A DNA stretch of 16,672 nt from Chitinophagaceae bacterium. Its GTDB lineage: Bacteria; Bacteroidota; Bacteroidia; Chitinophagales; Chitinophagaceae. Made by a program: the position numbers and the translations under genes. Shown here piece after piece: positions 7,209 through 14,718 of the stretch. Position 1 is the stretch's first letter. Every line of letters starts with the position of its first letter. The notes beneath the pieces were generated by a model. It saw only the letters and a program-made list of their open reading frames with translations. It made no database searches and was not told the origin of the DNA. The stretch is from the NCBI GenBank assembly GCA_013205585.1, contig JABMML010000195.1, positions 1 to 16,672 on the forward strand, in the 5' to 3' direction.

Positions 7209-7562
7209 TTAGAGCTTCGCTTTTGGGTATCCCTTCTGTTTTAAGTATTGGAATATTTTTTGGCGGTGATCGCCTTGAATAATAATTTCTCCATCTTTCA
7301 CCGAGCCCCCTGTACCACAATGATTTTTTAAAGCCTTACCTAATTCATTCATCGCATCCAAGGAACCTTCAAAACCATAGACAATGGTTACGGTTTTTCC
7401 AGCTCTATGTTTGGTCTCTAAAATAATTCTTAATGCTTGTTCTGCTGGGGCTAGTGTAATGATGGATGCTTCTTCCTTGGGCAGCATGTAATCGGGATTA
7501 GTGCTATACACTAAAGGGGAACTATTTTGACTAGCTGTATTTGATTTGGCTTTTTTGCTCAT
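7209..7562 (-). CDS. SUI1/eIF1-like translation factor (YciH family)
   Basis: A 117-residue protein with a low-complexity Ser/Asn/Lys N-terminus (about 1-25) and a SUI1 (eIF1-like) domain from about 48 to the end. The domain shows TVTIVYGFEGS, a helix, then the family hallmark GTGGSVKDGEIIIQGDH and a C-terminal helix ending LKQKGYPKAKL. In eukaryotes and archaea the homologue monitors start-codon selection on the small ribosomal subunit. The bacterial YciH group is reported to bind the 30S subunit and affect initiation under stress; its role in Bacteroidota is not established. The ATG start is followed by MSKKAKS; no Shine-Dalgarno sequence is visible. It diverges from gpmI across 107 bases and converges on dnaX, so it is probably transcribed alone. 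Confidence 0.9.
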   Translation of the reverse strand: MSKKAKSNTASQNSSPLVYSTNPDYMLPKEEASIITLAPAEQALRIILETKHRAGKTVTIVYGFEGSLDAMNELGKALKNHCGTGGSVKDGEIIIQGDHRQKIFQYLKQKGYPKAKL

Positions 7563-7669
7563 TTTTTAGGTATTATAACAGTATAAAGTTTGTAGTCTGC
7601 CTAGTATTTTGAAACTTTGTGGTACAAATTAATAAAAACAAAGTTAAGGCTAAAAATAAAGGAACCATT

Positions 7670-9187
7670 ATGTCAAAAAAACTAATGTTGGTCATCATGG
7701 ATGGATGGGGTCTTGGGCTGGTACCAGCTTCCGATGCTATACAACAAGCAAAAGTACCCTTTGTAACAAGCTTGTATAAGCATTATCCTAATACTACACT
7801 GGTTACTTGTGGTGAAGCCGTAGGCTTACCCGATGGTCAAATGGGCAATAGCGAAGTAGGTCATTTAAATTTAGGCGCTGGGCGTATTGTATACCAAGAA
7901 TTACAAAGAATTAATGTAGCCATTAAAACAGGTGAATTAGCGAGCAACGCAACTTTATTAGCAAGCATCGATTATGCAAAACAAAATAATAAACCTTTAC
8001 ACTTATTAGGTTTAGTAAGTGATGGTGGCGTGCATTCTCATACCAGTCATTTGAAAGCCATTTGTGATGTATGTAAAACCAAGGGTTTGAGCGCTGTTTA
8101 TATTCATGCCTTTACCGACGGAAGAGATACCGATCCTAAAAGTGGATTATGCTATCTAGAAGATCTTGAGAATCATTTAAAAAATTCAGCAGGAAAAATA
8201 GCAAGTATTAGTGGAAGATACTACGCCATGGATAGAGATAAAAGATGGGAAAGAGTTCAACTAGCTTATAATACACTCGTTAAAGCAGAAGGGCCAAGAG
8301 CCAGTGCTGCTATGGATGTCCTTAAAGCAAACTATGCTAATAATATTACAGATGAATTTATAAAACCTACTGTCTTAACAGAAAACGGTGCCCCTATTGC
8401 TACTATTAAAGACGGCGACGCAGTGCTTTGTTTCAATTTCAGAACCGATCGTTGTAGAGAAATTACGGAAGTGCTTAGCCAAAAAGATTTTCCAGACTTT
8501 GGTATGAAGAAATTGGATTTACATTATACCACTATTACTAAATACGACGAGACCTTTCAAAAAGTAAATATCATATTTGAAAATGATAATTTACAAAATA
8601 CCTTGGGCGAGGTTTTAGCAAAGCATCATAAAAAACAAATTAGAATTGCAGAAACTGAAAAGTATCCGCATGTTACTTTTTTCTTCAGTGGTGGCAGAGA
8701 ATTACCTTTTGAAGGCGAAACAAGAATTATGGCGCCTTCTCCTAAGGTAGCTACCTATGATTTGCAACCTGAAATGAGTGCTGCCGAATTAACCGAGAAA
8801 TTATTGCCTGAAATTAAAGCAGGTAATCCCGATTTTGTTTGCTTGAATTTTGCCAATGCCGATATGGTGGGTCATACAGGTATATTTACTGCAGTAATGA
8901 AAGCGGTAGAAACGGTAGATGCCTGCGTTGAAAAAATTGTAACTGCCGGATTAGAGAATGGATATACTATCTTTTTAACAGCGGATCATGGTAATGCCGA
9001 TTATATGATTAATGAAGACGGAAGCCCGAACACAGCCCATTCACTCAATTTAGTACCCTTCTTTATTATAGATAAAGACTGGAAAGGCAGCATTAAGTCG
9101 GGTAAATTAGGTGATCTAGCCCCTACTATCTTAAAAGTAATGGGATTAGAGATACCTACGGAAATGACAGGTGATGTATTAATCTAA
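7670..9187 (+). CDS. gpmI: 2,3-bisphosphoglycerate-independent phosphoglycerate mutase
   Basis: Glycolytic enzyme interconverting 3- and 2-phosphoglycerate through a phosphoserine intermediate, with two divalent metal ions (Mn2+ in studied enzymes). The 505-residue length is typical. Metal- and phosphate-site residues are recognisable: D11 in IMDGWG, the nucleophile S61 in GNSEVGHLNLGAGR, D398 and H402 in NFANADMVGHTG, and D439-H440 in TADHGNAD. These sit at a constant offset of about five from D403/H407 and D444/H445 of the Bacillus stearothermophilus enzyme. The phosphatase and transferase domains are both complete. I chose the ATG at 7670 because MSKKLMLVIMDGWG matches the family start. 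A GTG at 7619 would add 17 lysine-rich residues without homology. An AAGGA stretch sits about 7 bases before the ATG. A weak promoter candidate is TTG at 7589-7591 plus AAACTTTG at 7612-7619. Confidence 0.96.
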   Translation: MSKKLMLVIMDGWGLGLVPASDAIQQAKVPFVTSLYKHYPNTTLVTCGEAVGLPDGQMGNSEVGHLNLGAGRIVYQELQRINVAIKTGELASNATLLASIDYAKQNNKPLHLLGLVSDGGVHSHTSHLKAICDVCKTKGLSAVYIHAFTDGRDTDPKSGLCYLEDLENHLKNSAGKIASISGRYYAMDRDKRWERVQLAYNTLVKAEGPRASAAMDVLKANYANNITDEFIKPTVLTENGAPIATIKDGDAVLCFNFRTDRCREITEVLSQKDFPDFGMKKLDLHYTTITKYDETFQKVNIIFENDNLQNTLGEVLAKHHKKQIRIAETEKYPHVTFFFSGGRELPFEGETRIMAPSPKVATYDLQPEMSAAELTEKLLPEIKAGNPDFVCLNFANADMVGHTGIFTAVMKAVETVDACVEKIVTAGLENGYTIFLTADHGNADYMINEDGSPNTAHSLNLVPFFIIDKDWKGSIKSGKLGDLAPTILKVMGLEIPTEMTGDVLI

Positions 9188-9234
9188 AATTTGTTAATTA
9201 ATATTATCTTTAATCAATAGTCAAGTCATAGATT

Positions 9235-9252
9235 AGTAATAGAAGAATTACT
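9235..9252. repeat. Short inverted repeat between gpmI and the haem-binding gene
   Basis: AGTAAT and ATTACT arms are separated by six bases. The stem is A/T-rich and no T-tract follows, so it is weak as a terminator. It lies in the 97-base gap that presumably also holds the promoter of the next gene. It could be chance. Confidence 0.2.
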
Positions 9253-9284
9253 GTATTGTCGAAATAATCAAAGAAAAAAATAGT

Positions 9285-9794
9285 ATGATAAAGAAAATAC
9301 TCATTGGACTACTTGTTATTTTAGTAGCCATTCAATTTATCCGCCCCGCAAAAAACAACTCTGCAGATATTACTAAAGATATTTCTACATTGTATCCTAT
9401 GCCTGATAGCGTAAGAGTTATTGTTGAAAAAGCTTGCGCAGACTGCCATACCAATAATACAAAATACCCTTTTTACGCAACCATTCAGCCTATTAGCTTT
9501 TGGTTAGCAGATCATGTTAACGATGGTAAGCGCCATTTTAATTTTAATGAATTTGCAGGTTATAGATTAGCCAAGCAAAATCACAAATTAGAAGAAGTTA
9601 TCGAGCAAATTAAAGAAGGTGAAATGCCACTACCTTCTTATACGATCATTCATACAGAGGCAAAATTAACAGAAGCAGAAAAAGAGACTTTAACAAAATG
9701 GTGTCAAAATATTATGGATACATTAAAAGCTAATTATCCTGCCGATAGCCTAGTATTAAAAAAATCAACCCAAACACAAGCCGCTACTCAATAA
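9285..9794 (+). CDS. Membrane-anchored haem-binding-domain protein (CxxCH)
   Basis: A 169-residue protein with a hydrophobic N-terminal anchor (about 4-19, IKKILIGLLVILVAIQFI) and the rest predicted in the periplasm. One CADCH motif (C51, C54, H55) is the c-type haem attachment site. It is followed by TNNTKYPFYATIQPISFWLADHVNDGKRHFNF, shown here only in part: the key pieces are the YPFYA and PISFWLADHV blocks typical of the Bacteroidota haem-binding domain family (Pfam Haem_bd, as I recall it). A short Gln/Thr-rich tail ends the protein. Methionines in the GEMPLPSY block could supply a sixth iron ligand, which is inference. The electron-transfer partner is unknown. engB begins 12 bases downstream, so the two are probably co-transcribed despite unrelated roles. 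Confidence 0.85.
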   Translation: MIKKILIGLLVILVAIQFIRPAKNNSADITKDISTLYPMPDSVRVIVEKACADCHTNNTKYPFYATIQPISFWLADHVNDGKRHFNFNEFAGYRLAKQNHKLEEVIEQIKEGEMPLPSYTIIHTEAKLTEAEKETLTKWCQNIMDTLKANYPADSLVLKKSTQTQAATQ

Positions 9795-9806
9795 GGTTTC
9801 TAAAGT

Positions 9807-10442
9807 ATGAAAATTGTAAAAGCCACTTATTTAATTTCTAGTCCAAGTTTCGATCAATGCCCTTCATTGAAAGCGCCAGAATATGCCTTTATTGGAAGAA
9901 GTAATGTGGGCAAGTCCTCTATTATTAATTCAATTTGTTTACAAAAGAATTTAGCTAAAACTTCAGGCACGCCTGGGAAAACCCAGCTCATAAACCATTT
10001 TGAGATTGTAAGTAATAGTGTGGCTAAAGGAAAACAAGACAAATGGTATATTGTAGATTTACCTGGTTATGGATTTGCAAAAGTGTCTCAAAGTAGTAGA
10101 AGAAGGTGGGAACAAATGATAGAAAACTATTTAAGAAAAAGAGAAAACTTAAACCGTGTATTTGTTTTAATTGACAGCAGACATGCTCCCCAAAAAATTG
10201 ATTTAGAATTTGTAGAACAATTATTCAAATGGGAAATTCCCTTCACTATTATTTTTACTAAATCAGATAAAGAGAAACCTGGAGTGGTGGCAAGGAATGT
10301 AAAATCATTTTTTGATGCATTGAATGAAATACTTCCTTTTTTACCACAAGGCTTTGTAACGAGTGCCGAAAAAAGAACAGGGGTGGAGGAGGTAGTAGCC
10401 TGTATCGACCAATACAATAAACTAGACGCTGAAGGGCTTTAA
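9807..10442 (+). CDS. engB: Ribosome biogenesis GTPase EngB (YihA/YsxC)
   Basis: TrmE-Era-EngA-YihA-Septin class GTPase needed for late 50S subunit assembly; essential in several bacteria. The 211-residue length is normal. GTP-binding motifs are all present: G1 GRSNVGKSS (30-38), G2-region threonines in KTSGTPGKTQ, G3 DLPGYGFA (from D84), G4 TKSD (151-154) and G5 TSAEK (about 185-189). The family signature SRRRWEQMIENYL follows the G3 motif. It starts at an ATG 12 bases after the haem-binding gene. Its TAA stop overlaps the stop of the convergent YkuK-type gene within a TTAA tetranucleotide, so there is no room for a terminator between them. Confidence 0.96.
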   Translation: MKIVKATYLISSPSFDQCPSLKAPEYAFIGRSNVGKSSIINSICLQKNLAKTSGTPGKTQLINHFEIVSNSVAKGKQDKWYIVDLPGYGFAKVSQSSRRRWEQMIENYLRKRENLNRVFVLIDSRHAPQKIDLEFVEQLFKWEIPFTIIFTKSDKEKPGVVARNVKSFFDALNEILPFLPQGFVTSAEKRTGVEEVVACIDQYNKLDAEGL

Positions 10443-10912
10443 TTCACTGCTTTATCTGCACAGCAACTGCTTGCAAAGGCCTCTGGTTTTGCTTTAAAGG
10501 CAAAACCCATTCCTAATATATAACCCATGGCTTCTTTTAAAGCGTCATTGCTTTTAAATTGCGGATTCGTATTAATATCAGCATGTACTTCCATTTCAAT
10601 ATTATATTCAATGAATAAATCGCAAAGCTCATAAGCAATTTCAATACTTTTAGCCACTTCTAATAACATTCTTTCTTTCAAATGATATTTTTGTGTGGTT
10701 TTATCATTATGGATATACATGAAACCTCCGTTATGCTCTCTTAAAAAAACAATCACCGTTGCAAATTCTGTAACATTGGCTTTTACTTGACTATCTGTAC
10801 CAATACATACTTTTAATTTTGTCTTTTTTGCAGACTCAGCAATGATTGTTTGTTTTACAGCCTCTTTAATAGGAAGTATAATTTTTTCTCCATTAAATTT
10901 TCTCCATAACAT
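10439..10912 (-). CDS. YkuK-type ribonuclease H-fold protein
   Basis: A 157-residue soluble protein that resembles the YkuK/DUF458 family, predicted to have an RNase H-like fold. The first strand carries VCIGTDSQVK with D40 as a candidate metal ligand. A second strand (TEFATVIVFLRE) and the YHLKERMLLEVAKSIEIAYEL helix follow. EMEVHADINTNPQFKSNDA then gives further acidic candidates (D about 114 and about 125). Nuclease activity has not been shown for this protein, and the cellular role of the family is unclear. The C-terminus has a Ser-Cys-Cys end (ASSCCADKAVN). Its stop codon overlaps that of engB on the other strand. It diverges from the ABC exporter. The ATG at 10912 has no Shine-Dalgarno sequence. 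Confidence 0.75.
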   Translation of the reverse strand: MLWRKFNGEKIILPIKEAVKQTIIAESAKKTKLKVCIGTDSQVKANVTEFATVIVFLREHNGGFMYIHNDKTTQKYHLKERMLLEVAKSIEIAYELCDLFIEYNIEMEVHADINTNPQFKSNDALKEAMGYILGMGFAFKAKPEAFASSCCADKAVN

Positions 10913-10999
10913 AGATTCAATATTATAGGTGGTATAGTATAAGTTGCCTAATTGACTAGCTAAATTAGGATATTAGATTTGAATGCCCCTTGTATTAGA

Positions 11000-11034
11000 A
11001 GCTGCAGTTTTCAACAGCTGGTGGATAATCCACC
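11000..11034. repeat. Two adjacent inverted repeats upstream of the ABC exporter
   Basis: AGCTG (11000-11004) and CAGCT (11015-11019) flank a ten-base loop. Immediately after, GGTGGAT-A-ATCCACC (11020-11034) is a perfect 15-base palindrome, able to form GGTGG/CCACC with a five-base loop. CTTTTATC follows, so a weak terminator is possible. However, the only plus-strand gene upstream (engB) ends 560 bases earlier. The palindrome centre lies about 50 bases before the predicted exporter transcription start, a usual place for an operator. Confidence 0.45.
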
Positions 11035-11062
11035 CTTTTATCTAAAAGCCACCTATATTTAT

Positions 11063-11070
11063 TACCTTTG
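11063..11070 (+). promoter_or_regulatory. Bacteroidota-type -7 element for the ABC exporter
   Basis: TACCTTTG is an exact TAnnTTTG match ending 22 bases before the ATG at 11093. It lies within the frame extension that begins at a TTG at 10979, which supports the downstream ATG as the real start. No TTG -33 partner at 17-23 bases is obvious. Confidence 0.5.
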
Positions 11071-11092
11071 GCCACATAATAGAAAGCCCATT

Positions 11093-12862
11093 ATGAAGAT
11101 TTTATTCCAATATATTAAACCCTTTAAAGGCCTTGTTTTACTAGCTTTTATTTTAGCAGGTATTAACCAAACCTTTTCTTTATTCGACCCCATGATTTTT
11201 GGTAAACTAATTGATGAATTTGCCAAAAACCCAAGCTTGGATGCAGCAGGTAATCAAAGAACGCAGTCCGATTTTTTATGGGGCGTTAGCAATATGTTGT
11301 TATTACTAGTAGGCACTGCCATGGTAAGTAGAATAGCCAAGGCCTTCCAAGATTATACCGTGAATGTAATTATTCAAAAGTTTGGCGCCGCCTTATTTAC
11401 CGATGGACTAAAGCATTCCATGCAACTTCCCTATCAAGCCTTTGAAGATCAAAGAAGTGGAGAAACCTTGTCTATCTTAACAAAGGCAAGAGCCGATTGT
11501 GAAAAATTTATTAGTTATGTAGTGAATGTATTATTTGGCATCATTGTAAGCGTCATTTTTGTGTCTATTTATGCCACCAGATTACATTGGTCCATTATTC
11601 CTATTTATATTGGCGGAGCTAGCTTGATTGCCTATGTTACCAATTTGTTAAGTAAGCGAATTAAAGTGATTCAAAAAACCATTGTTAAAGAAACTACTTC
11701 TTTAGCAGGTACCACCACTGAAAGTTTACGCAATATTGAATTAATTAAAAGTTTAGGTTTAACCACACAAGAAATTCAAAGATTAAATAATAATACTTAT
11801 AAAATTTTAGCACTCGAATTAAAGAAAGTAAAAAATGTTCGCTCCCTTAGTTTTATCCAAGGCACCATGGTGAACTTTTTAAGACAGGTTATTACTTTTA
11901 CTTTAATGTGGCTTATTTTTAAAGAAAAACTAACTGTAGGTCAGTTAATTTCTTTACAATTTTATAGCTTTTTTATATTTGGTCCGCTACAAGAAATTGG
12001 AAGTATTATTTTAAGTTACAGAGAAACAGAAGCCTCTTTAAATAATTTCGATGCCTTGATGAAAAAGCCTATCGATCAAACGCCTAGCAACCCTATTGCT
12101 ATTGGCGATATTCAACACTTGGCATTCCAACAAGTAGGCTTTCAACATCAAACGGCTAATTTTAAAGCTATTGACAATATTAGTTTTGAAGCAAAGAAGG
12201 GTGAAACCATTGCCTTTGTTGGTCCTTCAGGGGCAGGTAAAAGCACCTTGGTGAAATTACTAGTAGGTTTATATCAGCCACAAGAGGGACAAATTTTAGT
12301 CAATGATGTGAATTCAAATAATATCGACATGACTGGACTTCGAAATCAAATTAGCTTTGTTACCCAGGACACTCAATTATTTGCAGGTACTATCAGAGAA
12401 AACTTAGCCTTTGTGGCACCTAATGCTACAGAAGAAGATATGTTAGTAGCCCTTACCAAGGCAAGCTGTTCCAATATTTTAGACAAAGGTGGTAGTGGAC
12501 TAGCTACCTTAATTGGTGAAGGCGGTTTAAAATTAAGTGGGGGAGAAAAACAAAGATTATCTATAGCGAGAGCCTTATTAAGACATCCTCATTTATTAAT
12601 ATTTGATGAAGCCACTTCTTCTTTAGATAGTATTACAGAAGAATCTATCACCGATACAATCAGACAGCTGTCGGCAGAAAGAGAACAAATTACCATTATG
12701 ATTGCGCATAGGTTATCTACCATTATTCATGCGACCAGAATTTATGTACTAGAGAAAGGTCAAGTGATAGAAAAAGGAACCCACGAATCATTATTATTAG
12801 AGAAGGGCTTGTACTATGCCATGTGGAGACAACAAATTGGAGAAAGAAGAATGTCTAATTAG
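11093..12862 (+). CDS. ABC transporter, fused permease and ATPase (MsbA-like exporter)
   Basis: A 589-residue half-transporter of the type IV exporter class, expected to work as a homodimer in the inner membrane and export a lipid, drug or peptide; the substrate cannot be told from sequence. The transmembrane domain covers about 1-320, with hydrophobic segments near 14-32, 60-80, 140-185 and 255-300, consistent with six helices. The nucleotide-binding domain (about 335-580) is complete: Walker A GPSGAGKST (377-385), Q-loop VTQDTQLF, signature LSGGEKQ (481-487), Walker B LLIFDEA (D505, E506) and H-loop H539 in AHRLST. There is no peptidase domain. I start it at the ATG at 11093 (MKILFQYIKPFKGL) because family members begin this way and a -7 element lies just upstream. 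uvrC begins 28 bases after the stop and has its own -7 element. Confidence 0.92.
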   Translation: MKILFQYIKPFKGLVLLAFILAGINQTFSLFDPMIFGKLIDEFAKNPSLDAAGNQRTQSDFLWGVSNMLLLLVGTAMVSRIAKAFQDYTVNVIIQKFGAALFTDGLKHSMQLPYQAFEDQRSGETLSILTKARADCEKFISYVVNVLFGIIVSVIFVSIYATRLHWSIIPIYIGGASLIAYVTNLLSKRIKVIQKTIVKETTSLAGTTTESLRNIELIKSLGLTTQEIQRLNNNTYKILALELKKVKNVRSLSFIQGTMVNFLRQVITFTLMWLIFKEKLTVGQLISLQFYSFFIFGPLQEIGSIILSYRETEASLNNFDALMKKPIDQTPSNPIAIGDIQHLAFQQVGFQHQTANFKAIDNISFEAKKGETIAFVGPSGAGKSTLVKLLVGLYQPQEGQILVNDVNSNNIDMTGLRNQISFVTQDTQLFAGTIRENLAFVAPNATEEDMLVALTKASCSNILDKGGSGLATLIGEGGLKLSGGEKQRLSIARALLRHPHLLIFDEATSSLDSITEESITDTIRQLSAEREQITIMIAHRLSTIIHATRIYVLEKGQVIEKGTHESLLLEKGLYYAMWRQQIGERRMSN

Positions 12863-12866
12863 TTAG

Positions 12867-12874
12867 TATTTTTG
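12867..12874 (+). promoter_or_regulatory. Bacteroidota-type -7 element for uvrC
   Basis: TATTTTTG matches TAnnTTTG exactly and lies between the ABC-exporter stop and the uvrC ATG, ending 16 bases before it. The implied leader is only about 10 nt. A TTG at 12837-12839 is 27 bases upstream, slightly beyond the usual spacing. Confidence 0.45.
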
Positions 12875-12890
12875 CGACACAGCGGCTATT

Positions 12891-14699
12891 ATGGAAAAAG
12901 AGCAGTTTAAGGAAATTCAGTCAAGTATACCCCATGAACCGGGCATCTATCAATATTTTGATGGAAAGGGGGCTTTATTGTATGTAGGCAAGGCTAAAGA
13001 TCTAAGAAAAAGGGTAAGTTCCTATTTCTTTTCCAATCAAGAAAATCAGAAAACAATTGAACTGGTTGAAAAAATAAAGGATATCCAATTTACCATGGTG
13101 AATTCGGAGCACGATGCCTTTATACTGGAAAATGAACTCATTAAAAATTATCAGCCCAAGTATAATATTAATTTAAAGGACGATAAAACCTACCCTTATA
13201 TTATTATCAAAAATGAGTCCTTCCCTAGGGTGTATATTACAAGAAGAAAAATAAAAGATGGTTCCACTTATATTGGTCCTTTTACGCATCCACTTGCGGT
13301 AAGGGAATTAATGAATCATATTAAACAAACCATTCCCTTAAGAACTTGCACCCTCCCACTTACTAAAAAAAATATTGAATTAGGTAAGTTTAAAGTTTGT
13401 TTAGAATATCATATTGGCAACTGCCTGGGGCCTTGTCAAAATTTTCAGTCGGAAACTAATTATGATGAATCTATAGAGCAGGTACAAAATTTATTAAAAG
13501 GCAATATCAAACCTGTTATTCAAACATTGCAAACCAAAATGCAAGAGCAAGCCGCTGCTATGCAATTTGAAAAAGCAGGATTTACCAAAAGAAAAATAGA
13601 AGAGCTAGAAAGCTACCAAACTAAATCGGTAGTGTATACAAAACATCAACACCCCATGGATGTTTTTAGCATTGCACACAATGAAGACCAAGCCTATGTG
13701 AGTTATTTAATGGTACAAGAAGGTAGAATTATACAAACACATATATTACCCTTAACGGTTCCTCTAGAAGAGAGCAGGGAAACTATTTTGTCCTTTGCGA
13801 TTCATTATTTCAGAACGAATCTTAGCTCTGATGCCAAAGAAATTATTTTACCTATTGAATTGGAAGATATATTACCAGGTGTAAAATATACTATTCCCTT
13901 ACAAGGAGATAAAGAACAACTTTTAGCCCTGTCTCAAAAAAATGCCGACTATGCTTTAAAGGATTGGGAATATAAACAAAAGCTAGTACAAGTGAACCCT
14001 ATCAAGGATGATAGCGTTTTACAAGAACTTAAAGACCAACTACATTTGGGTGCTATGCCTGTGCATATTGAATGTTTTGATAACTCCAATATACAAGGCG
14101 CCTTTCCAGTATCAGCCATGGTTTGTTTTAAAAATGGACAGCCTAGTAAATCGGACTACCGTAAGTTTAATATTAAAACAGTGGTGGGTATTAATGATTT
14201 TGCCAGCATGAAGGAATCGGTGTATAGAAGGTATAAATCGGTACTAGCAAAACAGCAGGCTCTACCTCAATTGATAATTATTGATGGCGGTAAGGGGCAG
14301 TTAAATGCTGCCATTGAAGCGTTAACGGAATTAGGTATTCAACAAAGTGTAACCACTGTAGGACTTGCTAAAAATTTAGAAGAAATTTTCTTTGTAGGCG
14401 ACAAGGACTCCCTAAAATTAAACTGGCAGTCCGATGCACACCGACTCATTAGAAATATAAGAGATGAAGTACACCGCTTTGGTATACAGTTTCATAGAAG
14501 CAAGAGGTCTAAAGGGGCGCTTGAAAATAGCTTGGACCAAATTGAAGGCATTGGACCTAAAACCAAAGATTTATTATTGATTTATTTTAAATCGGTACAA
14601 AAAATTAAAGAAGCAAAGCTTGAATTGCTATCAGAAATTATAGGCCCTAGTAAGGCGCAAATTTTAAAAGCTGCTTTTGAAAAAAGACAGGACGAATAG
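12891..14699 (+). CDS. uvrC: Excinuclease ABC subunit UvrC
   Basis: Dual-incision nuclease of nucleotide excision repair, which cuts 3' and then 5' of a lesion bound by UvrB. The 602 residues carry every expected part. The GIY-YIG domain (about 14-95) has GIY 18-20, YVG 31-33, R39 and the catalytic-position E80 in ILENELIKNYQPKYN. A cysteine cluster C153, C170, C178, C182 follows, with the C-x7-C-x3-C pattern that in E. coli UvrC binds a 4Fe-4S cluster. A UVR UvrB-binding helix pair lies at about 205-240. The RNase H-like 5' nuclease has D397 (ECFDNSNIQG), D465 (IIDGGKGQL) and H528 (EVHRFGIQFHRSKRS). A C-terminal helix-hairpin-helix region (about 545-600) contains IEGIGPKTKDLLL. Its stop is 19 bases from the convergent gldN stop. 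Confidence 0.97.
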   Translation: MEKEQFKEIQSSIPHEPGIYQYFDGKGALLYVGKAKDLRKRVSSYFFSNQENQKTIELVEKIKDIQFTMVNSEHDAFILENELIKNYQPKYNINLKDDKTYPYIIIKNESFPRVYITRRKIKDGSTYIGPFTHPLAVRELMNHIKQTIPLRTCTLPLTKKNIELGKFKVCLEYHIGNCLGPCQNFQSETNYDESIEQVQNLLKGNIKPVIQTLQTKMQEQAAAMQFEKAGFTKRKIEELESYQTKSVVYTKHQHPMDVFSIAHNEDQAYVSYLMVQEGRIIQTHILPLTVPLEESRETILSFAIHYFRTNLSSDAKEIILPIELEDILPGVKYTIPLQGDKEQLLALSQKNADYALKDWEYKQKLVQVNPIKDDSVLQELKDQLHLGAMPVHIECFDNSNIQGAFPVSAMVCFKNGQPSKSDYRKFNIKTVVGINDFASMKESVYRRYKSVLAKQQALPQLIIIDGGKGQLNAAIEALTELGIQQSVTTVGLAKNLEEIFFVGDKDSLKLNWQSDAHRLIRNIRDEVHRFGIQFHRSKRSKGALENSLDQIEGIGPKTKDLLLIYFKSVQKIKEAKLELLSEIIGPSKAQILKAAFEKRQDE

Positions 14700-14718
14700 G
14701 AAAGTATATTAGAGCGTA

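Noticed and set aside
7619..7669. Upstream GTG extension of gpmI by 17 residues
   Set aside because: The extension is a lysine/asparagine-rich run without homology, and family members begin at the KKLMLVIMDGWG block just after the ATG at 7670.
10979..11092. Upstream TTG extension of the ABC exporter by 38 residues
   Set aside because: The stretch contains the palindromic elements and the -7 octamer and does not look like a transporter N-terminus. MKILFQYIKPF fits as the true start.
14008..14211. A 67-codon open frame inside uvrC
   Set aside because: It lies in another frame over the UvrC RNase H-like catalytic region, which is clearly the coding frame.
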